A stretch of 64,000 nucleotides of DNA from Mauremys mutica (GCF_020497125.1 NC_059075.1:66669321-66733320), one strand, 5' to 3'. Counted from the first letter of the stretch, positions 33,401 to 48,400 are shown. The notes: generated by a model from the letters alone, not told the origin. Translations and numbers: made by a program.

Positions 33401-36400
33401 GTGCAAGTGCTAATAATGTTTTCCCTACCGGCATTCCTAAGAAATAAAGGTGTCTGTGCGACTACCATATCTTCATGTAATAGCCAAGGGAAGAAATACT
33501 TAAAAAATACTATATGGACCGAATTATTCCTAAATAGTATGTCTTGTTTCCCTCTGAGGAGGAAAATTTTGATTTTTTTTGGTCAAGATTTTGAATTTTA
33601 GGGAAATAATTTTCATGAAAACGTTGTTTTGTTTTTGACATGCTCTAATTAGTAGGTCCTTAATTGGTAAGAATCCAAAATTGTACTGACTGTTTTGGTG
33701 CTAATTTTAATTTTTTCTTCCAAGATAACCTCCTGGGAATTTCCTGGGTTGACAGTTCCTGGATTCCTATATTAAACAACGGAAGTGTGTTAGACTACTT
33801 CTCAGAGCGAAGTAACCCATTCTATGACCGAACATGTAACAATGAAGTAGTCAAAATGCAACGGCTGACCTTGGACCACTTGCAGTAAGTTACTGTAAGG
33901 AATGCTGAGTTAACCTGAAAAATTGCTTTTTGGGCTGGCGATTTCCAACTTGTCCTCTAAAGGGTGTCACCAACAGCTGAATTGAAGAGTGGAGGGAAAG
34001 TTGTGATCCTGCTTCTTTTCCCTGTCTCTGTTCATCTTCTGAGGTTGATTTACTCAGCCACTTGCAGCTGGGCCCTATCCTCTTTCAGATGCCAGAAGCA
34101 ATTTATATTCTCCTAGTTCCTGTGGTGCTTCCTGTGAAGCACCGTAGGTAGGATTTTGGGTAACCTGATAGGTTTCAGACTAGCAGCTGTGTTAGTCTGT
34201 ATCCGCAAAAAGAACAGGAGTACTTGTGGCACCTTAGAGACTAACAAATTTATTTACACCTGAGATTGCAGGTTTACAGAAATGTCAAAAAAGCCAATTA
34301 GCTAGAAAGCTTTTTTTTTATTATTTTTTTTTATTTTTGCAGAGAAGCTACAGACCAGGATAAAAACTGTGACAATGTTTGGGGCCAATAGCTCAGCCTA
34401 ATTTTGTAATCAGATGAAGAGGATTAATTTCATGTGTCTTGAGTGGATCTACTGTAGCTGGACACTTTGAGCTTTGTCATAGAATTGTGAATGAGTGTCT
34501 AGATTATTATTTAACCTGTGGTTCCTGCCAGATTGAATTAGGTGCAGTTATTAAAACAGATACCCCACCATAGGAAGATTCAGCATGAGAAGTCTGACTT
34601 TTAATTTGGGCCCGAGGGGAAAAGAATGGGTAGGCAGTCCTAATTACAAGTGGCCATTTATCAACATCACAGCATGCAATTGGCATTTTTTGATGTGCGG
34701 CCCTCGCAGGAGAGGGGCACATGTAACTGCAGGCAGAAGTGATGTGCATTGACAGAACTATTTGGGGACCTAAGAATAGGCTAGCAGGGGACAATGTAGA
34801 TCACACACTAAATGCTCACTGGTAAAGTTGTGTGCATCTGGTATTGGAGGGGAGGAGCCTTCACATCATCTGCATACATTCTGGTCAGTGCTGTTGGTCT
34901 GTCACTTCCATATGTAAACAACATCTGTAACTATAAGTTCAATTTTTCTTCCATTTGTTTCTTCTTCTGCCAGTAACCTACCTATTTGCCAAGAGGTTGA
35001 CTCCAGGATTTTTTTAATGCACTGTGAGCACAAGGCTAGGTTTTGCTATTTATCTTGGAAAATCCTAATGCAAGAGCTTGTGACTCATCAAGGAGTGACC
35101 TTTGGGCCCTGTGATAGTTGTTTTGGTGGGCTTTCACATCCTGTATCTTTAACTTTCAGATGAATGGAGTTACTTATTCTGGTCACTTGTCTTTTAGCCA
35201 AATGATTGGAGTGGAATATATCCTCCTTCATGCTCAAGAGCCCATCCTCTTCATAATTCGAAAGCAGCAAAGACAGTCTCCAACACAAGGTAAGGGCTCA
35301 CACAGCTTTTCCCTTTAATGACAATGTTGGTGCTTGTCTGTCTGCTCTGTTTTTGCTCTGTGTGTTCACAACACAATTTCCATCTGGTTTTACTTAGCCT
35401 TAAATCTTGTTTTGCTTTTTAGATAGTGGCGTTAGGTCTCAGGGTGTGTTGCATCTTGGCATTTTTGAGTGCTGCCCCCAAAGGGTGACCTGCACTCGGA
35501 TAATAGCAGGGGATTGCCCTCTTGTGGCAAAATACTAATAGTGCAATGAGAAAGTGCTGCTTTTGCTGTAAATTTTGCCATGGGCAATTGATACTTGTTA
35601 GTATGCATGATATGTCCTATATTTATGATATGCTTTACATAAGGTTTTCAGTTTAATTAGTTAAACATAATACTAATTTTGTGCTTGCCTGGGGCTGATT
35701 AGTGCAAATTAAATTTCATGCTAATCATTCTGAGTGATTATCATGCAATTTGGAAATCTCTGATTTCCACATATTAGGATAAGGGGAACATTCACATTGC
35801 TCTTTGCATAATGCCATTTTTATTCTGCAGCCTTACCACTTTGTACTGTGAGCTTCTCAGATGCACATGTTAAATAGGGTCTTCTAGTAAATACATGACT
35901 GGGAGACCTCCCAGGAAAGAAACTGGTGATTCAGTAGGTGAACCATAGCACTCCAGTATATTAGAGGGTGCTGAGGTAGTGTAGATGCCATCATTTGATT
36001 AGACATAAAATCAAAGTCCTAGCTATATGGGGTCATTAAAGATTCCATGGCACTTTAAGTGAGAGTAGAGATATTACCACTGTGCCATGTCTAAATTCCA
36101 GTTGGGATAACTGCATTCTGTCTCCCTATTACATACAGTTGGATTCAGTATTCTTCATATCTTATCCTAAATTGACTTGTAGTGTTCATGTGAACTGATA
36201 AAAAGTTTCCACATTTCAGAACAGGGTGAAATGTGTTCTGTATTTACTGTACATATTCTGTAAAGCTCGTTGGGATCTTTTAGAATAAATGATAATGTAG
36301 TAATGTAAGGTTTTATTTTTGTTCTAATGGGAAAGGGCTTTTGTAACGGACTCAAATCTTTCTAGTGCTGCTCCTAATTTGCTTGGTTTCTGGCAGTGGC

Positions 36401-39400
36401 CTCAGTATATTATATTCATATTGGAAAAGAGCACCCGACTGCTTCTTAGATTAGATTGAATTTAAAATCTAAATTGAACCTAGATCTCTTGGTGTTAAAA
36501 GTGTGTGCCATAGCCCAGTGTATCACTTCACTGCTTCTCTTGTTCCATAATAGCCAACTTTTTAAAATCTGGAGTGGAGTTATGGCTTTTACAGTATAAA
36601 CATTCAGACTTCAGCTGTGTAATTTGATCATTCATTGTAGGGAGTTTAATAATACTCTTTTCAGTTTGTGCAAGATTTCCTCTAAATTAGCACCTGAGCA
36701 AACAGCTCAGTGTGACATCTGCATAGAGATACTGAGGAGGAGCTGCTGCCCCATTCTTTGCCCCTAAGAACTTCGGGACAACAGCCTGAGCCCTGCCCAA
36801 CTGTCCTGAACCCTCAGTGATCTGTTACCTTGGGTGAGTGACCAGGGTTCATATAGCAAGGGCACCAGCTGAGTCCTGGGGGTCCAGAGGAATTATGTGT
36901 TGAGAAAGATGGAGGAACTGGAACAAACACGGGCAAGGGGCAGGGCCTTGGGAGGGATTGACTCTCATGTCATCACTGCGACTATGACACTGTGCTACGG
37001 CTAACATTGTTTAAAGGTAGTTGTGCTCTCTGGGCTTGTCTGCACGAGGTGGGTAGGGGTTAACCTGCAGCTTTTTGATGAGCGTCAAGTAACATGCAGT
37101 AGTCAAGCTACACTAATAGTGTGCACATGGGACAGTGTGCCCTCTCCCACTGTGCATCATTGTGTACACACAGCAGCGGCTTGGGCGTTCTCGAGGGTAT
37201 CTCGTGGTTCTTTGCTTCACTGCTGAGCAGTGTGCATTCTGGGATTTTTTGCACTGGGCACTGTGGGATGCATAAGCAATACATTTTTTAAATGCCATGT
37301 TTCCTCTGTCTCCACCCCATACTTTCTGGGCAGGCTAGCACCATCTGCAAATTGCTGTTGGCCAGTGTGGGCCCAACAATGCTTCATGCTGGCCGCTGCG
37401 AATAAATAGAGGCTGCTTGGGCTGTATTTCAGCACTCAGTGCAGGATGAATTTGCCTTTGGACTCTTCCCACTGTATCACTGAGCAGGTGATGTGGCAGC
37501 AGCAGGAGCTTCAGTGCAGAGGAAGCGAGAGGAGGATGAGGAAGCAGAGGAAGGCACTGAGTAACTGATTATACAGGAATTATGCTAGTTCCTAGAGCAG
37601 CTTCACACCAGTCTCCATCTAGCCCCCATTCACTGGGGCAGACTGCAGTATAAGCCACACATCACAGGCAAAGGGGTTCGGACCTGCTGCCTCTGCCTAC
37701 CCATGGGCTGCCCCGTTGCAACCCTACACCTATTCGGCCTATAGTCAGGCCTGCAGCCTGGGGCATTCCAGGCTAGAGCTCTCAGCTCCTCTGGCCCTTC
37801 CCCATCCCTGCTCCCAATCTAGGTGTCTTGCTTAGGTCCCTGCAGCCAGGCCCTTCTCCCTCTTCAGGCAGAGGGAGACTGACTGGGCTTCTGGCTCACA
37901 GCCTCTTATAGGGGCCAGCTGGGCCTGATTGGGGCATGGTCACAGCTGAGCCTACTTTCCCCAGTCAGCCCAGGCTCCTTGCCCCAGCCACAGCCCTCTC
38001 CTGGGCTGTTTCAAGCCCCGCAGGGCAGGAGCGGGTAACCACCCCACTACACAGATATTCATCAAGATGGTCCTCCCCAGAAGTGCTGCAGGAATGGAAG
38101 GGAGTTGTAAGCTACTCCTGTGGGGTAACCATGAAGCTGTTCCTCATTAATGTCCAGACAAGTGTGGAGCAATTTCTCAGTCATAGATTTTGCTTTATCT
38201 CCCCTGTAGACATGGTGAAAGTGCAAAGAAAAACCGGGTTCTGCAATGATTGTCTGAAACATTCACTGTTATCTATGGGTATATTTACAGTGCAACACCC
38301 CTTTCACTTCCCCCCTCCTCACCCTGCAGGAGCAAGTCTCAAAGACTGGGTCAAATTGTTTTGGGTTCGCAGGGCTCAAGCTACAGGGCTAAAAATAGCC
38401 ATGTAGACATTCCCACTCGGGCTGGAGCCCAAGCTCTGAAACCCAGCAAAGGGGGAGAGTCCCAGAGTCTAAGCTCCAGCCTGAACTCAAAGGTCTACAC
38501 TGCTATTTTTAGCCCTGCAGGTTGAGTGCTGCAAGCTAGAGTCAGTTGACCCAAGCTCTGAGACTTGCTGCTGTGGGGTGTTTTATTGCAGTGTAGAGGC
38601 ACCCTGGGTGAGCCTGTGAAAAGGCATTAAGAGCTTTGCTATCCCTACGGTAAAGCTTTTGTACCGTAATGTGTTACAGGGCGTTTATTACCTCAGCAGG
38701 AACTGTGGGCTTTGTAACTTTATGGGTCTGCAGTGTCCATGTCTACCTCATGTAAACTGAGAATACAAACCAAATTTCTTTTTCTGTAACCAGTATCTCA
38801 ATAAACTTCTGAATTTTGCACAAAATACCATTTTCATTATTCAGTTCTGCCGCAGAAGGGGGCAGGGTAGAGGCTGCGGCTGTGCCATGCTGCAGGCCAC
38901 CATTATGAACTGGCCAACGGGGTTTTTGGGAGGAGTGGAGTGTTTGCTGGGTGAGGGAAAGGGAAACAAAAATAGGCAAATGGGCATGTGCACTCTATGG
39001 CGTGGGCCTAAAAATGGACCACTAGCCGTAGCTTTAGCATGAGACAGAGACTGGTTGCCCCGTTGGAGCAGCCACCGTTTTGGAAATGTGTATGGGGATG
39101 CTGAATGGAGAGTGTTGGGGGAGAAAGGAGGGCAGGTGGGGAGACTCAGACTTGGAAGGGCTCCTAGCTCACATCTGCCTACAATGCCTCTGGTCATGGG
39201 GCACCCAGAATAGAAGGTAGCATGGCAGTATAGCACAATTGTAAAGAGAGATACTTACATGCTGAGATTCCCTCGGTAAGATCTGCCTCCTCAGTCCTGG
39301 CCTGAGTTGTTGCCTGGGACTTGGGGTTGGTTGCTGCAGGGCTGGCTGGTTTCAGGGTCCTGAGTCTTGAAAAGATCCTGGCTTTCCCAGGAAATTTCTA

Positions 39401-42400
39401 CACTGGCCTCGTCATGCACATCCCCGATGAACCTTGCTTGTTATTCTCAGGGGAGAGGGGAGTGGGCAGCAGACTTCACAACTTTCCTAGGTGACGGTGT
39501 ACTGGTTATGTAGATGTTTAAAATCCTGTCCAACTCCTCAAAAGAGGATGCTTTCCCTGGCATCCCTGGGGTTAATACAAGTCCTCCGGAGCTGTTTGTT
39601 CTTTATCTGGCATTGGTTGGCATCCCAGTAATGATCCATTTGGGACATCTGCTTAGCAGTTTCCACAACGAGATCTTTATTCCGGTGGCTGGCCATAAGA
39701 GCTTTTAGCATCGATGCGTTTCCCCAGATGGCCATGACATCAAGGGTCTCAGCATGGCTCCTTCAGGCATGTTGTAGGACTTCTGGAGTAATATCACAGT
39801 AATTGTGATATTCTCAAATCCAGGGAAATGGGCAAAATTTGGCCCTATGCCAGCTTTAAATGGGGGGAGGGGACATCAGGTTAACTTGGCACCAGAGCAG
39901 GAGAGGGCACACATGTAAACAGACAGATTAGTGATGGTCGCTTGCAAAGCAGTGTTGGAGGACTGCCAAAGTAGTGCTCAGCAGCATTATGTGCACACAA
40001 ACAGTACACCAAACTAACTCTATTTGCAGCAAAGTTAGTGCACTTTGCAAGAGAACTCCAGAGTTTGAGATAAATGCAGTTAGTGTGTTATAATAGATTT
40101 TCTCGTGTATGCAAGCATTTTCAAACTGGATTATCTTGACTTAATCCAGTTTAAACCTCCTGTGTAGACAAGCCCTGTGTCTGCCCCACAGCTTCAAAAA
40201 ACAACAAAGAAACCTTGTTCAACAGTCAGATTAAAGAATGCTGTTCAAACCCTGAAGAGATCACCTCCAACCTGGTTTAGCTGTAGTGGACAGGGCTTTG
40301 CAAGGTTTGTTGCAGAACCATATTAGTTGGGCCTCCCAGGAAAACCCACAGTACAAGGCCTGAGTCCAAAAAGATGAGTATCTGCACAGTGAGACATTGT
40401 CAAGCAGTAATGCTGGGGAGGTCAGAGTGAAAGTTAGGAATGATTGGTTCCTATCTCATAGCTTATTGTTTGGTTTCCTTGAATGGCAAAGCACATTTGA
40501 ACTGTGTCCAGGACTGCTAGTCTGGGTGCTCCCGTGATACTGAAAACAGTTTAACTTTCTGTTAGTTGTGTTTGTGACAGTGGAACAGGAATATAAACTG
40601 ATGCTTCCTTGTTTATAAAATGGGCTTAATATTTTCCCTATCTCACAGGTGTAGTGTGTGGCTTAATTAACTTTTGTAACGTGCTTTGCTATACAAAAAG
40701 GAAAAGGAAGAGGAAAAGCTTGAAAATTCAAATTATCCTGACCAGGTGAAACAAGTGACCAGTTAAATTAAACAACTTTGTCCCTTGCTTACCCAGAGCT
40801 CTGCTTATTGACTAAACTGATACTGTGTTCCTTATTTACAGTCATGCCATTAGCTGATTACTATATTATTGCTGGAGTGATTTATCAGGCACCTGATTTG
40901 GGATCTGTCATAAACTCCAGAGTGGTAAGTGTTTCTACTATGCATTTGATTGCTATAAAACAGTTATCAGTTCATATCTGCTTTTCTTTACATTGTTTCC
41001 CCAACCCAATTCAAGAAATTTCCTCTCTGTTCTCCTCCATTTTGGGAAAAGGAGATGTGTGTTAAATTTATGAATCTTATTTGGGTTATTGCTGATTATG
41101 TACTATATATATTGTATTACTTTTTAAACCTACCTTTGTACTTTTGAATAATTTAAGCACTATACCCAGATGTACAGACACTCTTAATCTATGTATTATA
41201 TAATTTTAACATTAGCTTTAATAAAATAAGATGAGTCATCCATTTTTTATAACTACAATTCATTAAACCCTCTTCTTCCGGTCGTTCTCACCCCCCCTTT
41301 CTTTCAATGTCCCTCCTCCCTTACTTTTTCTTTCCATTTAGCAGATCCCCTCTGAATTAACCTTCCCCTCACCAAAAAATAAATAAATTGTGGAACTAAC
41401 ATGCTATTTGCTGCCATCGCATTGATCACTCTGCTCTGCAATGTGTGTTCTATCCCTTCCCCTACCCTGTATATGTGTTTTCTGTTTAGACTGTAAGTTC
41501 TTCAGGGCAGGGACTGTCTACTACTTTGTGTGTGTGCAGCACTTAGCACACAGGGACCTCATTCTTGGTTGGTTCTTAGTCACTAGTATAATAATTTATT
41601 ACTAGTAAAAAATGCACCGTATACCGAGTACTCTACATTTGCAATGAAAGTTAAATGTTCCTAGAAGAGTGTAGTGTGCCTTAATCGCTCTGACAGGCTG
41701 TGAGGGATGGAAGAATCTTAATGGTTGAAAAAGGAGAGAGAGATTAAATTTTAAAATATTCAGAGGGAGAATGTCAGGCTTAAAATTACTAAAGAAATCT
41801 TTTAATCTAAGTTGCTAATTTAACTGAATCATATATAATGATAATGAATTTGCATTTCACTGTTTGTGCGTGTTGGCACTTCTGTTATCTTGGATACTAA
41901 AACTAAAATGGTCATTTCACTTTCTGTTTTTCATGCCCTAGTATAGGGCTGCAATACTTGTGTTGGATAGAAATATTTTTGCAAACTGTTCTCAAAGAAT
42001 ACAAAAATCACAAAAATATTTCTGTTCATACTAGGCTTTGTAAAAGTCTCTTATAAACAAAATCTAAATGTTATTTCAAATAGCAACTGTAAAATAATTG
42101 CCAGATGGAAGGGAAAGATACTTTAATGGTAAAACTACATTCCATAGCAGTTCACAAACTTGGTTAGCTTTTTACCAACATACAATATTTTTGCATGTTA
42201 CACTCTATCAGTCACTATTTATGTAACAGTATCTAGGCATAGAATTTGCTGTTTGTATTCTATATTACTCTGTTAAATTCCTGAACATTTTCTTATGTTG
42301 ACTTCTTCTGAAAGCTCAGTGCAGTGCATGGAATTCAATCTGCTTTTGATGAAGCCATGTCATACTGCCGATATCACCCTTCCAAAGGCTACTGGTGGCA

Positions 42401-45400
42401 TTTCAAAGACCAGGAGGAACGAGGTATGATGCCTGGGCCCTCAGTGCATTAAGCAACTCTCCTTTTCTTTGGACTTAATACTTAAATTTTTAGCTAAGGT
42501 TTACTTTAGCATCCATAACTCTTATAACCAGTGTTCCCTCTAATTTTTCCCATGCATATGCGGAATGAATTTCGTTATGTGCACCAATATGGAGGTGATG
42601 TGTGACTCTGGCTGGGGGTCTGGGGTGGGGCCGGTGATGAGGGACTCAGGGTAGGGGTAGGGTTGAGGGCTCCGGCTGGGGGTACAGGCTCTGGGGTGGG
42701 GCCATGAATGAGGGGTTTGGGGTACAGGCTGCCCCGGGGCTATGGCAGGGAGAGAGGAATCCCCCCAGTTCTCTCTCCCCGCAGCATCATCTGGGCTGTG
42801 GGGGGAGAGGTGCCTTTCCCCACTGCGACAGGGCTGTGGCTATGGCCACAGGATAGGCACCTCTCCCCTATCTGGGGCTGGGCTGCATTGGGGCCGGGGC
42901 AGGGGCGCCTCTCTCTTGTCCACGGCGGGGCCAACCTCGGCTGGGGCAAGGGTGCCTCTCCCCCGCTCCGCAGCAGGGCCAAGCCAGAAAGAACAACCCT
43001 CTCCAGGAACAAAGAGCAGATAAAAGAGAACTAGAACTTCCATCATTTGATGTGATGTTGCATTTCAGCCTCTGTATATGATTTGCAGATAAAGCCAAAC
43101 CAAAAGCCAAGAAGAAGGAAGAACCAAGCTCTATTTTCCAGAGGCAGCGGGTGGATGCTTTGCTTCTAGACTTGAGACAAAAATTTCCACCCAGATTTGT
43201 TCAGGTAATAGTCATTTGTGTCTGCAGTGTTACTTTAGCATACACATCAGGGCTCCTCAGGTGGACAGCTTGTGGGACTTCACTGTACTTGGTGGAATGG
43301 TAGCATTGGTTGGAATAGGAACTTTGAAAACAACAGGTTCTCTTAATGCAGAATGTAGAGGAGGATTTCCTAGCATAGGTGAAGGAGTTACCCAAAAGTG
43401 TGCGCTGTAGGCTTGCAAAATGGCCATGAAAATTTACTAACCCAAGTGGATCAGGGTTTATCTCATCAGGTGTCAGACCCTGCTGCTGCCTCAGTTTTCC
43501 CATTACCACAGCCAAACAAAACTGATACAACTGATGTTTTGTATTTACTGTCACCTTCTGGGGACTGGTTTGTTGGAACATAAAACAGCTCAACCAGAAA
43601 TTCTCAGCCTTTTTCTAGAGGCTCACTAGTTCATTGTGCCCCTCTTGGGCTCAGCAGTCCATTATACCCCATCAAGAGTGTTGTTCCTGCCCCTCACTGC
43701 AGGTAGCTCCAGTCTGGCCTTTTTCTCTCACTGCTATGGAGGACTTCTTGGATCACCTGCAGGAGCTTCCCTGCAGGGCTCTCTTGCTCTCCCTGACCTT
43801 CTCCCTGGGATGTAAGGAGAGTATCTCTGTGTAGTAGCAGCTCACACAACCTCCCTGCTCCTTTGTCTCTCCCTTAACTCAGCAAGCTCATTGAACTCAG
43901 GCTGTCCCTATTATCTCCCAGCATGCTCCCATCATGAACCCCTGACTCATTCCATTCGGGGAGGTGGATTTAGCCTCGCACGAGAGCAGTGAGCCTCAGT
44001 CTCCTTCCAGGGCCAGCTCCCCCTGTGATACCAAGTTAAAAATCTACTCACCCACCCTTTACCAAGATGTCTGATGGGGAAAGAACAAACTAACAAATGC
44101 AATATACGTGCCTGTTGGGGGAAAAAAATTACTCTCCTTCACGGGTAGAACTTCTGCAGAGCTGACATTGTGTATGCAATTGTTGATTTAAAGGGACATG
44201 GTAAATATTTCATGAAAGGTGGTGATTCAATAGTTGGCATTCTTCCCTCTGAGTTACTATTGAACCAGTATCTCAGCAGTGTGATGGAAGCCCTGCACTG
44301 GTGGAGGAACCTACCCTTGCTTCGATTAAATGTAAAGTAGGGGTACTTTTTTGGAAGGTACACATTGTTAGCCCCACCAGGCTGACCAAATTCCATTGTG
44401 AATAAATACATGCCCCACATATTTGTATTGGATTCTTCTTCTCTTCCTATCCTAAGCCGTGATTGCCACCTTCCACTTCAGAAGTGGCTGCATTTCATCT
44501 ATTGGTGAAGTCATTCCTGTAAGGAATTCTGGGATCTTTTGTGATGAAATGCCCTATAGCAGCAGTTCTCAACCCGTGGGCTGCATGTGGCCCAGTTAGC
44601 ACACAGCTGTCGCCCAGCGGTGTGCTAAAAAATATTCAAAATTTGCCGCTCTGGTCTGGCAGAGGGTGAGGCTGGCTCACGGGGGAGACAGCGTCTGGCA
44701 GCCTGCTGGATTGCTCCTGCCACCAGGGGGCTGGTGAGTGCCGCAGGAGGGCAGAGGGCAGGTTTGGGGGATGGGGCTCTGGGCAGTAAGGTGGTGGTGG
44801 GTGCTGGAAACTAGGGGCTTACGGGGGCCTCCAGGTTTTAGGTGGGGCTCTGTTCCTGGCCCTGTGCTGGGGATCCCGGCTGCCCGACCCCGGATGGTGA
44901 GTCCCAGGGTCCAGGTGCTGGCTGCCTGGCCCCGCGCAGCAGGGTTCAGATCCCAGCTACTGGCTGCCTGGCCGCAGACGGTGGGGTGCCGTGTCCAGGG
45001 TCCTGGGATGCTGGCTACTGGGTCCAGAATCCTTGCTGCCCAGCCCTGCATGGCAGGGTCTGGGGTCCAGCTGCCAGGCCCTGTGCCCAGGGCTCCGCTC
45101 CTGGCCCCGCTCTGGAGAGTCTCTGGGCAGGGGGTACTGTGGGAGATTTTAGGGGGGGCAGGCTGTGGTTCTCAACCTGTGGCCCATATAACACAACGTG
45201 GGCTGCATATGCGGCCCACTATGATAAATAGGTTGAGAACCACTGATCTATAGACATACAAGGACATGCTATTAAATACAACAGTTCAGGCCCAAAATTT
45301 GACCTATTGTTAAAATAGTTAGGTGGGGAATCATCCTTTGGATTCTACCTGCCTGTTTATTCCCCTTCTTAAGCCCACCACTCAGTCAACAACAAATTAC

Positions 45401-48400
45401 AAAAAAGATAGTGTTTCTGTAAGACCTAAAAATAAAATCCTTTGACATCAACAGATAAAGGCATTCTGTAAGTGCATGGTCTCTTGCAAAAGGTCGATAA
45501 GTATCCCCTACACTGATGGATAAACTAATGTCAGAGAAGTCAAATAACTTGTCCAATGTCAAACAGCAAGCCAGAGATGGTCAGGGATGGAAGGTACAGA
45601 ATATATGGAGAAATACCTATCTCATAGAACTGGAAGGGACCCTGAAGGGTCATTGAGTCCAGCCCCCTGCCTTCACTAGCAGGACCAAGTACTGATTTTG
45701 CCCCAGCTCTGTAAGTGGCCCCCTCAAGGACTGAGCTCACAACCCTGGGTTTAGCAGGCCAATGCTCAAACCACTGAGCTATTCCTCCCCCCTCATAAAA
45801 AAGACTGATTGATATCATAAAGTATCAGGATTGGAAGGAACCTCAGGAGGTCATCTAGTCCAACCCCCTGCTCAAAGCAGGACCAATCCCCAGACAGATT
45901 TTTTTACCCCAGCTCCCTAAGTGGCCCCCTCAAGGATTGAACTCAAATCCTGGGTTTAGCAAGCCAATGTCCAAACCACCGAGCTATCCTCCTGATATGT
46001 TTTGTCTCCTAGTCTGTTGTTCTAACTACTAGACGTGATGCCTACCATGGTCAAGATTTAGCACTGTTGTGCTTCATCTGTTGTCCCTGGAACAGCAGAT
46101 TCTGAACGGTATTCCCAAAACTGTTCTGAAATAATATTATTGAGGCATAAATTAGTAAGGAAATGCACAGTGCAAATTGACTTTCCTGACTCAATAAAAT
46201 GTATTTAAATGTCCAAGGCTGTGGGTGAGCTATTGCCATTATGCACTTCAGTCTCTGCAATGGCTAATTTCTAACTAATTATTATAAAACATTCTGGAAT
46301 ACTTTAAGTAAGGCAAGCACTAGGTCAGACCAGATTCTAATCTACTTCCAAATTCAAATACCTTCAGAGACCATGAGAGAAAAATCAGTGTTTGCTTAGT
46401 GGAGGAGGACAGTATTGGTAGGGAACTGCACTTTAAATTCTTAATGTATTTAAATAGAAAAACACCTTCATGGCACCTGTCATCCACAGATCTAAGTATT
46501 TTACAAAATTAACTACACCATACGTGACAGGTTTCACAGTGAGAGCCATGTTAGTCTGTATCAGCAAAAACGAGGAGTCCTTGTGGCCCCTTAGAGACTA
46601 ACAAATTTATTTGAGCATAAGCTTTCGTGGGCCCTCAAAAGCTTATGCCCAAATAAATTTGTTAGCCTCTAAGGTGCCACAAGGACTCCTCGTTTTTACA
46701 CCATACGTGTGAGGCAGGTAATAGGATACACAGGGATCACTTCAACCACAACTGAAGTATATCCACCTCTGGAGTGGGATGCAACTCAGTTGCAACAATG
46801 CTGTGCAACATTTTACGTCAAGAAATGAAGAATATTGACCCTGTCCATTGCTTTACTGGTTCATCTGATCGGATCACTGCAAAGAGCAACAAGACTACAG
46901 GCAAATTATGGAAAAAAATTAATTACAGTCATAGTGCAGGCTTGAGCAGAGAAAAAGCATAATTCATGTGGTATGTCCTATGTACTTTGGTATCCAGGTA
47001 CCGAAATCCAATTCTTGTTTGAACAGCAGCAAGACACCTAAATATATATAACCATTGTTACACTGAAAGGTGCTAATGGCTGCCATCCGGTGAATCTAGG
47101 ATCCAAGACAACCACAGACCATGTTAAAGCCAATGGGTATGCTACACACTGTTTCAGGTTCAATGGAAAGAGCAATCAGGTCCCATGGTGGAGAGCACCC
47201 AGGGCAATTTGTTGCATGGCAGGTCAGAGCTAAGCCATGTGAACAAAGGAGTTTCACTGATCGCAAACATAGAGGCTTGGGCATTGTTTTGCAAGGTGTG
47301 TGTGTTTTGGAGGAGAAAAAGCAGCACAAGGAGTAGTGAGAGGAAGCACAAGGGGAGAGGTTGCTAGCATGGCAGACATGGGGATTTCTGAGTAAGGAAA
47401 CTGCCTGCCGTTTATTTCTATTGTGTTCATGGAAACAGGACTTTGTGTATATTTTTTGTAAATAAATAAGATTACACCAAAAGCATACCTGACTTGTATC
47501 ACTGACTAATCATCCTAGCGGAAACTACCCTGCAAAGTCCCAAATATTAGCTAACGGGATGGGCCAAAAGAGTAGCTCTAGAGTCAAATGGTCTTAATTA
47601 ATTTCCTGTTCTTTACAAAATTAGATTCTTTTGCACTGCTGGATTTTCAGACCTTTTGAGCCATATTTTACAGCCAAGGAAAACAGGCATTAGTGACTGG
47701 GAGGGGATAAGGTTCTTTGCATGACTGGAGAATAAAACATTTAATTTTTGTGTGCTATTAATTTTACAGACAGATTAGAATTTAATTAGTGCTTCTGGAT
47801 GACTTGCTCGTCACTCTTCTCTTGTTTGACATCCTCATAATGTTCCCTTTCACGTGAGGCCTTCCCTTGTTGATATCCCTCCGAACCCCTCTTACTAAAA
47901 GTATTCTACAGCAAAAGATGATACTTTAGTCAGTGCTAGCGAAGGATAATAACAAAGCTCCAGTTCATCTGGCTCTCTTTTCTTCTTTTTTGATAGCAAA
48001 AGCCTGGAGAAAAGCCCATCGCAGGTAAGAGATCTCACATTATCACAAGATTTAAAAAAGGAGCCCAAATTCAGGTGTGATATAGGTTTGGTGGTGAGGC
48101 TGAACTAACTAATGGGCTCCCTCCTGCTGCTGCTGAAATTGTTGGGAGTTCTGTCATTGACTAATATGAGCGCAAAATCAGGCTCAATATGGGCCTAATT
48201 TTGCAAGGTGCCAGATGGAACTTCACCTCTGTGCTTAGGCTGTAAGATGTTCCATCCCAACCCTTATCCTCTGGAGACTATCCCCTGTGCAAGAGGCCCC
48301 ACCCCTCTAAGGGAGCTGCTCAGCCAAGAGGCACCAAAACAGGAGATGCTCTTGGGGAGACCAATGGCCAGGTTGATTCTGCATCCTGGTGATTTTGCAC

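Larger units (their letters stand above)
37030..40177. mobile_element. Possible 3.1 kb DNA element in MED6 intron 3
   Basis: CTGGGCTTGTCTGCACGAGG at the left and CCTCCTGTGTAGACAAGCCC at the right are inverted near-copies. No target duplication and no transposase were seen. The two ends could instead belong to separate small elements. Confidence 0.3.

Noticed and set aside
44738..45253. 171-codon plus-strand frame
   Set aside because: Lies wholly in a GC-rich hAT element and arises from composition; no family motif.
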